A model generated the notes under the pieces. It had not been told where the DNA came from. It searched no databases and saw only the letters and a list, made by a program, of their open reading frames with translations. The translations under genes and the position numbers were made by a program. 64,000 nucleotides of DNA from Pseudomonas anatoliensis (GTDB taxonomy: Bacteria > Pseudomonadota > Gammaproteobacteria > Pseudomonadales > Pseudomonadaceae). This document shows, piece after piece, positions 55,460 through 62,438 of this stretch; the first letter of the stretch is position 1, and every line of letters starts with the position of its first letter. The stretch covers positions 558,001-622,000 of the forward strand of contig NZ_JACVHC010000001.1 in NCBI RefSeq assembly GCF_017976235.1, read 5' to 3'.

Positions 55460-55949
55460 GCTTGCGAATCCAGGTGTCTACCGCCTGGGTCAGGCCGGCG
55501 ATGGCTTTGTCGTCGAGTTTGCATTCCGGTTTGTAGGCGCCTTCGACCAGCACCATCCAGCGCGTCAGCCCGGCGGCCGGGCAACGGTTGTCGAGAAACG
55601 CCAGCCACTTGCGGCCATTGAGCGTGTGGCTCTGGCTGTAGGGGTAATGGTTGCGGCACAGGCGTTTGAGCAGGCCGTTGAGTTGTTGCAGCCAGGCTCC
55701 GGCCGGAGCGCCGTCATAGGGTTTGGGCATTTGTGCCAGTTCGGCGAGGGCGGCGACGCGCACCGGGTCGAGCGGCTGTTCGGCGCGCACCACGGGACGT
55801 TTTTTAATCGGGATGAAACGGCGCAAACGCCACACGGCAAAACCGAGCAGCGGCAGCGCCAGAAGCAAAAGCCACCAGCCCGGCGCCGGCGGCCAGAAGG
55901 CAATCGGTGGCGGGGAGATCAGCGGTTGCAGTTGTTCGAGGCCGTTCAT
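55452..55949 (-). CDS. DUF4381 family membrane protein
   Basis: A 165-residue protein with a membrane segment near its N-terminus (PGWWLLLLALPLLGFAVWRL) and the cytoplasmic DUF4381 region (WLQQLNGLLKRLCRNHYPYSQSHTLNGRKWLAFLDNRC). It lies between DUF58 and BatA genes, the usual place in pseudomonads. I use the ATG at 55949, which overlaps the DUF58 stop by four bases; the long upstream extension in this frame is antisense-like sequence of the DUF58 gene. Confidence 0.87.
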   Translation of the reverse strand: MNGLEQLQPLISPPPIAFWPPAPGWWLLLLALPLLGFAVWRLRRFIPIKKRPVVRAEQPLDPVRVAALAELAQMPKPYDGAPAGAWLQQLNGLLKRLCRNHYPYSQSHTLNGRKWLAFLDNRCPAAGLTRWMVLVEGAYKPECKLDDKAIAGLTQAVDTWIRKHV

Positions 55950-56890
55950 CGACCTTTCCCCGGTCGCTGCGGATTGAGGAACTCGCGCATCTGCTCGACC
56001 ATCTCGCTTTGTGTGCTCAGCGGCATCAGCAACACCCGCAGCTTTTGCGCGAGCAATTCCCAACGGGCGATACGTGCTTCGGCCTGGGCGCGATAGGTCT
56101 GGCGCAGGTCGAAATTGAGCGTGTCGAGTTCCAGTTGCGCGCCTCGTTCGGCGAAGCGCAAAAGACCGGCGGCGGGCAGGGCGTGATCGAGCGGATCGGA
56201 CAGCGGCAGCATCAGCAAGTCGCAATGCCGAGAAAGCAGACTCAGTTGCTGCTCGGCGCTATCAGACAATGCGCGCTCATCGCAAATCACGATCACCAGA
56301 CTGCCCGGACGCAGCACTTCACGGGCGCGGCGCAGGGCCACGCCGAGCGTATCGCGATCCGGTTCGCGCTCGGTGTGCAACGACTGGTTGACTTTCACCA
56401 AACGGTTGAGCAGTTGCAGCAGGCTCTGTTTGCTCCGTCGTGGCTTGATTTCGTAGTGCTCGTTGTCGCCGAACACCAGCCCGCCGACCCGGTCGTTATG
56501 GCCGAGCGCGGCCCAGCCGATCAACGCCGCCACTTGCGCCGCCAGTACCGATTTGAACATCAGCCCCGAGCCGAAAAACAACCGCGTGCTTTGCTCGACC
56601 ATGATGAAGATCGGCCGTTCGCGTTCCTCATGGAACAGCTTGGTGTGCGGCTCCTGGGTGCGAGCGGTAACGCGCCAGTCGATGGTACGCACGTCGTCGC
56701 CGGCCTGATAAACCCGTACCTGATCGAAGTCGACACCACGACCGCGGAATTTCGAGTGGTGCAAGCCAATCAGCGGGCTGCGCTGGCTCGGCGTGGAAAA
56801 CAGCTGCACTTCGCGCACACGGTGGCGCATCTCGATCAGCTCGGCGAGGCTGACGCGGATGCCCGGTTCGGACGGCAGAGGGGCGTTCAT
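55946..56890 (-). CDS. DUF58 domain protein
   Basis: A 314-residue protein carrying the DUF58 signature VRTIDWRVTARTQEPHTKLFHEERERPIFIMVEQS, followed by a VWA-like Rossmann region (LRPGSLVIVICDERALSD). These proteins accompany MoxR ATPases as substrates or adaptors. ATG at 56890 is used; a TTG three codons upstream is less likely. Two codons lie between it and the moxR stop. Confidence 0.88.
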   Translation of the reverse strand: MNAPLPSEPGIRVSLAELIEMRHRVREVQLFSTPSQRSPLIGLHHSKFRGRGVDFDQVRVYQAGDDVRTIDWRVTARTQEPHTKLFHEERERPIFIMVEQSTRLFFGSGLMFKSVLAAQVAALIGWAALGHNDRVGGLVFGDNEHYEIKPRRSKQSLLQLLNRLVKVNQSLHTEREPDRDTLGVALRRAREVLRPGSLVIVICDERALSDSAEQQLSLLSRHCDLLMLPLSDPLDHALPAAGLLRFAERGAQLELDTLNFDLRQTYRAQAEARIARWELLAQKLRVLLMPLSTQSEMVEQMREFLNPQRPGKGR

Positions 56891-56895
56891 GGGGG

Positions 56896-57855
56896 TCAAG
56901 CGACGGCTACGACGTCGAGAATCCGCTGCACCACGCGATCCTGGTCGATGCCGGCGGCCTCGGCTTCAAACGACAGAATGATGCGGTGACGCAGCACATC
57001 GAACAGCACAGCCTGAATGTCTTCGGGGCTGACAAAGTCGCGCCCGGCCAGCCAGGCGTGGGCCCGGGCGCAGCGGTCGAGGGCGATAGAGCCGCGCGGG
57101 CTGGCGCCATAGGCGATCCATTCGGCCATTTCCGGGTCGAACTTGGCCGGAGTGCGCGTGGCCATGACCAGTTGCACGAGGTATTCCTCAACGGCGTCAG
57201 CCATGTACAGACCGAGGATTTCCTTGCGGGCGGCGAAGATCGCCTGCTGACTGACCCGGCGCTCGGGCTTGGTCTCGCCGTTCAGCGCTTCGCCACGGGC
57301 CTGCTGAAGGATGCGGCGTTCCACGGCAGCGTCGGGGAAACCGATCTTGACGTGCATCAGGAAGCGGTCGAGTTGCGCTTCCGGCAACGGGTAGGTGCCT
57401 TCCTGCTCGATCGGGTTCTGCGTGGCCATCACCAGAAACAGCGGCGACAGCTCATAAGTGCTGCGCCCGACGCTGACCTGACGCTCGGCCATCGCTTCGA
57501 GCAACGCCGATTGCACCTTGGCCGGGGCACGGTTGATTTCGTCCGCCAGCACCAGGTTGTGGAAAATCGGCCCTTGCTGGAACACGAAACTGCCGGTTTC
57601 CGGGCGATAGATCTCGGTGCCGGTGATGTCGGCAGGCAACAGGTCGGGGGTGAACTGGATGCGATGGAACTGGGCTTCGATGCCCTCGGCGAGTTCTTTG
57701 ATCGCTTTGGTCTTGGCCAGACCCGGAGCGCCCTCGACCAGCATGTGGCCGTCGGCGAGCAGGGCGATGAGCAAACGCTCGATGAGTTTTTCCTGGCCGA
57801 GAATCTGCGTTGAAAGAAAGGTTCGCAGCGCCAGCAGCGCTTCACGATGTTCCAT
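56896..57855 (-). CDS. MoxR-family AAA+ ATPase
   Basis: A 319-residue MoxR ATPase: Walker A EGAPGLAKTK, Walker B LVLADEINRAPAKVQSALLEAM, sensor 1 MATQNPIEQEGTYPLPEAQLDRF, sensor 2 region GASPRGSIALDRCARAHAWLAGR. It is a chaperone-like ATPase acting with the VWA proteins of the operon. I use the ATG at 57855 (AGGAA upstream); ten more codons are open. First gene of moxR-DUF58-DUF4381-batA-batB/C-batD. Confidence 0.9.
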   Translation of the reverse strand: MEHREALLALRTFLSTQILGQEKLIERLLIALLADGHMLVEGAPGLAKTKAIKELAEGIEAQFHRIQFTPDLLPADITGTEIYRPETGSFVFQQGPIFHNLVLADEINRAPAKVQSALLEAMAERQVSVGRSTYELSPLFLVMATQNPIEQEGTYPLPEAQLDRFLMHVKIGFPDAAVERRILQQARGEALNGETKPERRVSQQAIFAARKEILGLYMADAVEEYLVQLVMATRTPAKFDPEMAEWIAYGASPRGSIALDRCARAHAWLAGRDFVSPEDIQAVLFDVLRHRIILSFEAEAAGIDQDRVVQRILDVVAVA

Positions 57856-57967
57856 CGGTGAATGTTCCTGGAAAGGGGTGGCCACAGGCGTTCGGGTAAC
57901 GCCGGGGCTGGGGGCGTTACTTTAATCCATCGCGGGGGGTGGCGACTAACGGCATTTTGTAGAAAAG

Positions 57968-58048
57968 AGCAAAAGATCGCAGCCTGCGGCAGCTCCTGCA
58001 TTGGAATGCGATCCCGTGTAGGAGCTGCCGAAGGCGGTCATCTTTTGA
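57968..58048. repeat. REP pair (TGTAGGAGCTGCCGAAGGC family), degenerate
   Basis: Outward-facing, diverged units in the gap between moxR and the broken ABC exporter gene; this marks the left edge of the RiPP-type island. Confidence 0.75.
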
Positions 58049-58054
58049 AGTTTT

Positions 58055-59305
58055 TTACTCATCAACCATCTGAAGATCAGTTAACAGAAGTTTGACTGCG
58101 GCTGTGTCGACCAATTCCTGCCAGGGGCCATCTTCAATAATCGCGCCGTTCTGCATGACGATGACCCGATCAAAGCGGTACAGGTGGGCGAGATCATGGG
58201 TGACACAGATCAATCCGCGAGTCGCAAACGTATCGAACAAAAGATCCCAAACCGGTGCGGCCAACTTCGGTTCAATGGAGGCGCTGGGTTCGTCGAACAG
58301 ATTGAACCGCCCCGGCCTGTTTATCAGGCGAAGCAAAGACAGGCGTTTCGCCTCCCCACCGGAAATATTGGAGGCGTTCTCGGTGAGTTTGCGTTGCGAA
58401 ACAATGTCCTCAAGATTTAAACGTTCAATCGCCAATTGCAGGTCTGGTGATAGTTCCATACCAAATAACACCGACTTGGAAAAACTACCCTCCAGAAACT
58501 GCGGCAATTGAGGGCAATACCTCAACACCTCCAAGTGAGTCTGGGCGTTCAGTTTGCCGATTTGCACCTCATCGATACTCAGGTGGGCTCTCGCTGAAGC
58601 GTTCAGCCCGGCCAGTGCTTCAAGCAGGGTGGATTTGCCGGCACCACTGGGGCCGGTAATTGCAACCGACTGGCCTTGGTAAAACGTCATGGTTTTGCTG
58701 ATGGTCAACTGCACAGCGTTATTGTCGCTGACTGTGCAAGGATCGAGTGCGAGCGTCGACTCGTTCTGCGACGTGATATCGACTTGTCGACTGTTATCAT
58801 CAAAGTCTGGCAGTGACAGCAGGTAGCGTAGTCTTCGCTGATCAGCCAGAAACTGATCGAGTACTCGATAACCTTCAGTCAGCGCCGAGATGTTGAGCAA
58901 AAAGCTTCCGGCAATGGCGAATACGGCAACCAGTTGGCCAACGCTGATACTTGGCTCGCCTGACAACTGGTCAATGACTCCCCAACCCAGCAACCCTCCA
59001 GTAGACAGGCTGACAAAGAGGATTTTCGCTCCACTCAAGAACCCTCCGGAACTGGCCACCGTCACTGCCGCTTTGGCGTACTGCCGGAAGGCATGGTTCA
59101 AGGGTTGAGTTGCCGTGTGCTCGGCGCTTTCCAGCTTTATCGATTTGCCGGTATTCAGGGTGCTGAAAAGCAGCGCGCTTAGTTCGTCCTCCTGCTCATT
59201 AACTGCATCAATGTGCTTTCTGCGCCATTTGATGATTCGGTGGGCGGCAAACAAGTAAAGGATCGCCATGCCAGTCATTGCCAGAAAAATACCTGCCCCA
59301 CCCAT
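58055..59305 (-). CDS. ABC exporter, C-terminal fragment (helices plus ATPase domain)
   Basis: 416 codons from an ATG three bases after the TAA. It contains the last membrane helices, Walker A GPSGAGKST (about residue 220-230), signature ISGGEAKRLSLLRL, Walker B FNLFDEPSAS and switch histidine ICVTHDLAHL. No ribosome-binding site precedes the ATG, so expression would depend on coupling or readthrough. Confidence 0.7.
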   Translation of the reverse strand: MGGAGIFLAMTGMAILYLFAAHRIIKWRRKHIDAVNEQEDELSALLFSTLNTGKSIKLESAEHTATQPLNHAFRQYAKAAVTVASSGGFLSGAKILFVSLSTGGLLGWGVIDQLSGEPSISVGQLVAVFAIAGSFLLNISALTEGYRVLDQFLADQRRLRYLLSLPDFDDNSRQVDITSQNESTLALDPCTVSDNNAVQLTISKTMTFYQGQSVAITGPSGAGKSTLLEALAGLNASARAHLSIDEVQIGKLNAQTHLEVLRYCPQLPQFLEGSFSKSVLFGMELSPDLQLAIERLNLEDIVSQRKLTENASNISGGEAKRLSLLRLINRPGRFNLFDEPSASIEPKLAAPVWDLLFDTFATRGLICVTHDLAHLYRFDRVIVMQNGAIIEDGPWQELVDTAAVKLLLTDLQMVDE

Positions 59306-59308
59306 GTA

Positions 59309-59764
59309 TTAAAAAGCCAGCCCGACGATGATGAACTCCAGACACAGCGGCAAACCGGTGGTGATGAAAAACGTCAGCAATTGCTCATGAGCGGTAATCC
59401 CACGCTCTACTGACTTAATGAAATGGCCAATACGCCACGTGTTGAATTGCTGGAACTCTTTGCGCATCAGCTGTGCTATCCAGCCAATTGACGCGTCCAT
59501 CACTACCTGTTGTACCAACTTGGAAAGGAAATAGATTTGCAGCGGATTGATTGCTGCTTGAATGCACCCGGCCAGGGTAATTCCTGCTGTCAAAAATAGC
59601 AGTAGGTTGAGCGCTGTTGGGGTTTGGCTGTTTAGTGCGTCGACGATTTTGCCTAGTAGCAGTGGCGGTGCTAGTGCAAGGATTTTCAGCGCTATGACAG
59701 TGGTGATGGTTGAGATCAATAACCATGCGTGATTTTTGCAAGCGGTTCTGATGAGTGTTTGCAT
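59309..59764 (-). CDS. ABC exporter, N-terminal fragment
   Basis: 151 codons with the first membrane helices (WLLISTITTVIALKILALAPPLLLG, then TALNLLLFLTAGITLAGCI) and the start of a third region; no peptidase C39 domain precedes them. It ends at the TAA in the middle of a membrane helix. Confidence 0.7.
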   Translation of the reverse strand: MQTLIRTACKNHAWLLISTITTVIALKILALAPPLLLGKIVDALNSQTPTALNLLLFLTAGITLAGCIQAAINPLQIYFLSKLVQQVVMDASIGWIAQLMRKEFQQFNTWRIGHFIKSVERGITAHEQLLTFFITTGLPLCLEFIIVGLAF

Positions 59765-59793
59765 TGAATGTCTTCAGTGGTGTAGCGCTAACA

Positions 59794-60969
59794 TTATCTC
59801 GCGGGTAATTGACGCAAGATGGCCTGCGGTGCTACCAGACTTCCATTCCTTATAATGTTAAAGCGTTCAAGGCCAGGTATATAGCTTTGGCAAACAATGC
59901 CGTTTCCGGGAAAGTCGGTAATGACTCTGTAAAAAAGTTTTCGGCCTGAGTTCGTGATGTTGTTGTTCAGCGTTTTCAGTTGTAACGGAACACTTGAGGT
60001 GAAGTGGGGTGATGGTTCATCGATTGGCGGAAGCTTTAAAGCCCTAATGGGCTCAAAATCTATCAGGTGGCGGAGAGATTTAGAGTTGGCGAGAAAAGCG
60101 AATGTTTTGCTGTCAATTTTCTCTTGTGGAGCATCATAAAGCGCACTCGCTTGAATTTGTTCTGTGACTGCCCGGTGGATCGCAGTTTGTATATCTAGAG
60201 AGTTTCCTGAGCCGATTGGGGATAGATGGAAATAACCTGGGCCAGATTTTGGAAGCGCAACAGAAAAATAACTATTCATTGAGCTGTGTACAACGATGAT
60301 TTGTAGTTTTTCTGCAAGCCCCAGCGCGTGGGGGTCGTTCTGTAACGACCTTGCTAGCAGAGCGCTCGACGGCCTGTACAAGCTAATGGAAGGGCCCAAA
60401 CTACAAATTGCCAGAAATAATTTTGATAAAACATGTCTCTCGATGAGTTCGTTTGCGCCGTGTAGTAGTGCCTCAGCTTTAGTACAGCCGAAAGCAGAAC
60501 CTGAGTTGGAGGAGTAGCGGCTCAAAAAGAGATGGGCTTCGCTGTGTGGTTGATCGTGGAGCTTTGGGCGAAGCAGGAGGCTTGGAATGAAGAGGTCCTC
60601 CGTTCTATCCAGTGTTGTTAGTTTGAAACACTCGATTGCTTCATTTTTGAATCGCAAGCTCGTCAGGAATCCATCGTGGCTGGCAGCGTGCTGATTCGAG
60701 ATAAAGTCACATTGCTGGATGCTCGATTCGGCAGAGCTCAATTGAAGTGCGCAGTAATGTTCGACGCTTTCAGCCAGTGCTCCAACAAGCGAATTTGGCC
60801 CTTTACCCGCTCCAGCCTCAACTGCGGTGTTGGACTTGTCAAAAAGCTCGGCAACTGCTACCAGTTTGTGGTTGTCGGTATAGCGTGTAATCGCCTCTAG
60901 ATCTAAGGAGTGTATTATTTTCTCAATTTTTGATTGCACTACAAAAGGGCAAAACTCCCGCTCAGACAT
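59794..60969 (-). CDS. YcaO-domain protein, candidate RiPP-modifying cyclodehydratase
   Basis: A 391-residue YcaO protein. The three ATP/Mg-binding regions are visible: GAGKGPNSLVGALAESVEHY (53-72; E67, E70), SGSAFGCTKAEALLHGANEL (156-175) with E174/E177 in ELIERH, and GSGNSLDIQTAIHRAVTEQI (253-272; E270, Q273). A PGLE motif lies near 365. YcaO enzymes activate peptide backbones to make azolines, thioamides or macroamidines. No E1/ThiF-like partner, TfuA or dehydrogenase is nearby. The adjacent 37-residue gene (61029-61142) is its probable substrate. Codon use is AT-richer than in the neighbours. AGGAGA precedes the ATG. Confidence 0.85.
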   Translation of the reverse strand: MSEREFCPFVVQSKIEKIIHSLDLEAITRYTDNHKLVAVAELFDKSNTAVEAGAGKGPNSLVGALAESVEHYCALQLSSAESSIQQCDFISNQHAASHDGFLTSLRFKNEAIECFKLTTLDRTEDLFIPSLLLRPKLHDQPHSEAHLFLSRYSSNSGSAFGCTKAEALLHGANELIERHVLSKLFLAICSLGPSISLYRPSSALLARSLQNDPHALGLAEKLQIIVVHSSMNSYFSVALPKSGPGYFHLSPIGSGNSLDIQTAIHRAVTEQIQASALYDAPQEKIDSKTFAFLANSKSLRHLIDFEPIRALKLPPIDEPSPHFTSSVPLQLKTLNNNITNSGRKLFYRVITDFPGNGIVCQSYIPGLERFNIIRNGSLVAPQAILRQLPAR

Positions 60970-60990
60970 AACAGTCTCCTATAGTATAAA

Positions 60991-61011
60991 TGCCGGAGTG
61001 TTTCTCCGGCA
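60991..61011 (-). terminator. intergenic hairpin between precursor and ycaO (attenuator-like)
   Basis: TGCCGGAG - TGTTT - CTCCGGCA is a perfect eight-base stem with a five-base loop, lying between the precursor stop and the ycaO start. On the minus strand only TTTATA follows, so it should be a leaky terminator or a 3' stabiliser that keeps precursor mRNA in excess, a common design in RiPP operons. Confidence 0.6.
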
Positions 61012-61028
61012 CTTTCCTGCAGTGTCGG

Positions 61029-61142
61029 TCAGTTAGTTAGTGAGGCAAAGAAGCTCACTTCAGAAGCCAGAAAACTATCTGATGTATACAGCATCTCTTG
61101 AAGACTATCCCAAGGGCCGATCTCGGTACGTTTTTTACCCAT
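61029..61142 (-). CDS. candidate RiPP precursor peptide, 37 residues
   Basis: Starts at the ATG at 61142, with a strong AAGGAG eight bases upstream, and ends with TGA at 61029. The N-terminal part (MGKKRTEIGPWDSL, residues 1-14) is charged and leader-like; the C-terminal part (FLASEVSFFASLTN, 24-37) is hydrophobic with Ser/Thr and no Cys or Lys. Nine Ser/Thr residues are possible modification sites. It lies 59 bases before ycaO on the same strand, separated by a hairpin. No known precursor family recognised. Too short for most gene finders. Confidence 0.7.
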   Translation of the reverse strand: MGKKRTEIGPWDSLQEMLYTSDSFLASEVSFFASLTN

Positions 61143-61188
61143 GATATTAACTCCTTGTTATTGATGTGGCGCTAACCGGTAGTTGGTG

Positions 61189-61214
61189 CACTTGCAATGA
61201 TAGGAATGCAAGTG
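61189..61214. promoter_or_regulatory. 26-base inverted repeat upstream of the precursor gene
   Basis: CACTTGCA and TGCAAGTG arms, ten bases apart, lie 47 bases upstream of the precursor ATG, where the promoter should be. Likely a dimeric regulator site; no regulator gene is in the island. The rest of the 437-base gap 61143-61579 is AT-rich with a REP pair at its far end and no credible gene. Confidence 0.55.
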
Positions 61215-61468
61215 ATTTATTAATAACAGTGGGCTATCTGATTTTCAATTGAGGCCGGCAGCGATACTTCCCAAGCTTCTGTGGGATTGTTCTTGCTGCT
61301 GAGTAGGGGGTTGCTTACGGTTTTTTCGGTTATAAGAGGTGGGGGTTTTTAACTTTTCACTTCAATGAGTTGCAATGTTTAATAATGTTTCGCGCAAAGT
61401 GCGGGAAATACTTCGGGGGATTATTGGATTTTTGTAGCAGGGGACTATCGAGCTAGCAGTTCTGGCCT

Positions 61469-61562
61469 CATCGCTGGCAAGCCAGCTCCCACAGGGATCG
61501 CTGTGTTGCATAAATCGCATGCACACAGCTGATACCTGTGGGAGCTGGCTTGCCAGCGATGG
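61469..61562. repeat. REP pair (CATCGCTGGCAAGCCAGCTCCCACA family), arms outward
   Basis: CGCTGGCAAGCCAGCTCCCA and TGGGAGCTGGCTTGCCAGCG units in outward order, at the right edge of the RiPP-type island. Confidence 0.87.
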
Positions 61563-61579
61563 GGCCCGTCCGGACACCA

Positions 61580-61933
61580 TCAAACTTCGCTAACGAAAGT
61601 CCCAGTGCCATCAAGGATGTTCTTCAGGGTCTCCACAACCTCATCCAGATCAACCATATCCGGGTTGAAGCTGATCTCCAGCACATCATCACCGTTCAAC
61701 ACATCAGCATCCGCCGCCGCGATTTCAATCTTCAGCAGCGTCGACGTCAGGGTCACTTTGACGCCATCGAGCGTCGAAGGCTCGCCATCCAGGGTGATCT
61801 CCAGCTCATCCTCGTCCGGATAGCGGCTCATCAGGAACATGTCGCCCTTGTCGCTGTGGCAGCAGAGCATGGCCATGTTGTCTTCTTCGTCGTCACACGG
61901 GTTGACGATCAGTAGGGCGGTGGTCATTTGCAT
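61580..61933 (-). CDS. conserved hypothetical protein next to gdhB
   Basis: A 117-residue acidic protein (MQMTTALLIVNPCDDEEDNM...) with no signal or membrane segment, rich in Asp/Glu and beta-strand-like stretches (VKVTLTSTLLKIEIAAAD). As I recall, P. aeruginosa has a short hypothetical gene (PA3069) between gdhB and the moxR operon, and this is probably its counterpart. AGGA lies eight bases before the ATG at 61933. Function unknown. Confidence 0.78.
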   Translation of the reverse strand: MQMTTALLIVNPCDDEEDNMAMLCCHSDKGDMFLMSRYPDEDELEITLDGEPSTLDGVKVTLTSTLLKIEIAAADADVLNGDDVLEISFNPDMVDLDEVVETLKNILDGTGTFVSEV

Positions 61934-62438
61934 GGGGGAATTCCTGCCTCAAGGGGCGTGTTGGTCGCAATTGGGCGCGATTCTGCCAGCCCTCGGGAAT
62001 TTCTGCATGTGAGAGTGTCAGAGGATGTGTCGTGAACGCGACACAGGTCAATGGTCATTTCTGGCACGGATGTACCGTAAAACCGGGCATTCAGACCGAC
62101 GTTCTGCGCCACGAATGCTAGTGTTTAACGCAGCCAGAGCCTTGGTTTACGTGCCAATGACCGAATATGTCGCAGCACCGCAAGCAGACACATTGTCGCA
62201 CCCATTAAGCTGCGCAACGGATGAGCACCCGTAAAGGCATTGCCGGCAGCCCCGTACAGTCGCTTTTGCAGATGCTCATTCATGGAAGGTGAATGTGACC
62301 TGAGTGTCCCGTCCAGCTTCACCCACCTGTCTCCCTGTTTCCTCTGCCCGAGAATCAGGAACAGGGCGACACAAGCCCCGAAAGGGGTGTTGCACGCGAC
62401 GCTTTCCATTAATAACAAGCTTAAGCGGAGTACCACAG
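61934..62438. other. 505-base region without a recognised gene
   Basis: The divergent region between the hypothetical gene and gdhB. It presumably holds both promoters. Short frames exist on both strands but show no family resemblance or ribosome-binding sites. I see no clear operator, REP or terminator. Confidence 0.6.

Larger units (their letters stand above)
58055..59764 (-). pseudogene. ABC exporter of the RiPP-type island, interrupted by an in-frame stop
   Basis: One continuous frame of 569 codons reads as a typical half-size ABC exporter (six-helix membrane domain, then nucleotide-binding domain), except for a TAA at 59309-59311 after VGLAF. The frame is the same before and after it, so this is a nonsense change, not a frameshift. 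Without the stop the protein would have the usual length. Either it is inactivated or the halves are made separately and assemble. It follows the ycaO gene by 29 bases and presumably exported the modified peptide. Confidence 0.75.

Noticed and set aside
59309..59311. Stop in the ABC exporter as a recoding (selenocysteine) site
   Set aside because: The codon is TAA, not TGA, and lies in a membrane helix without a catalytic need for a special residue.
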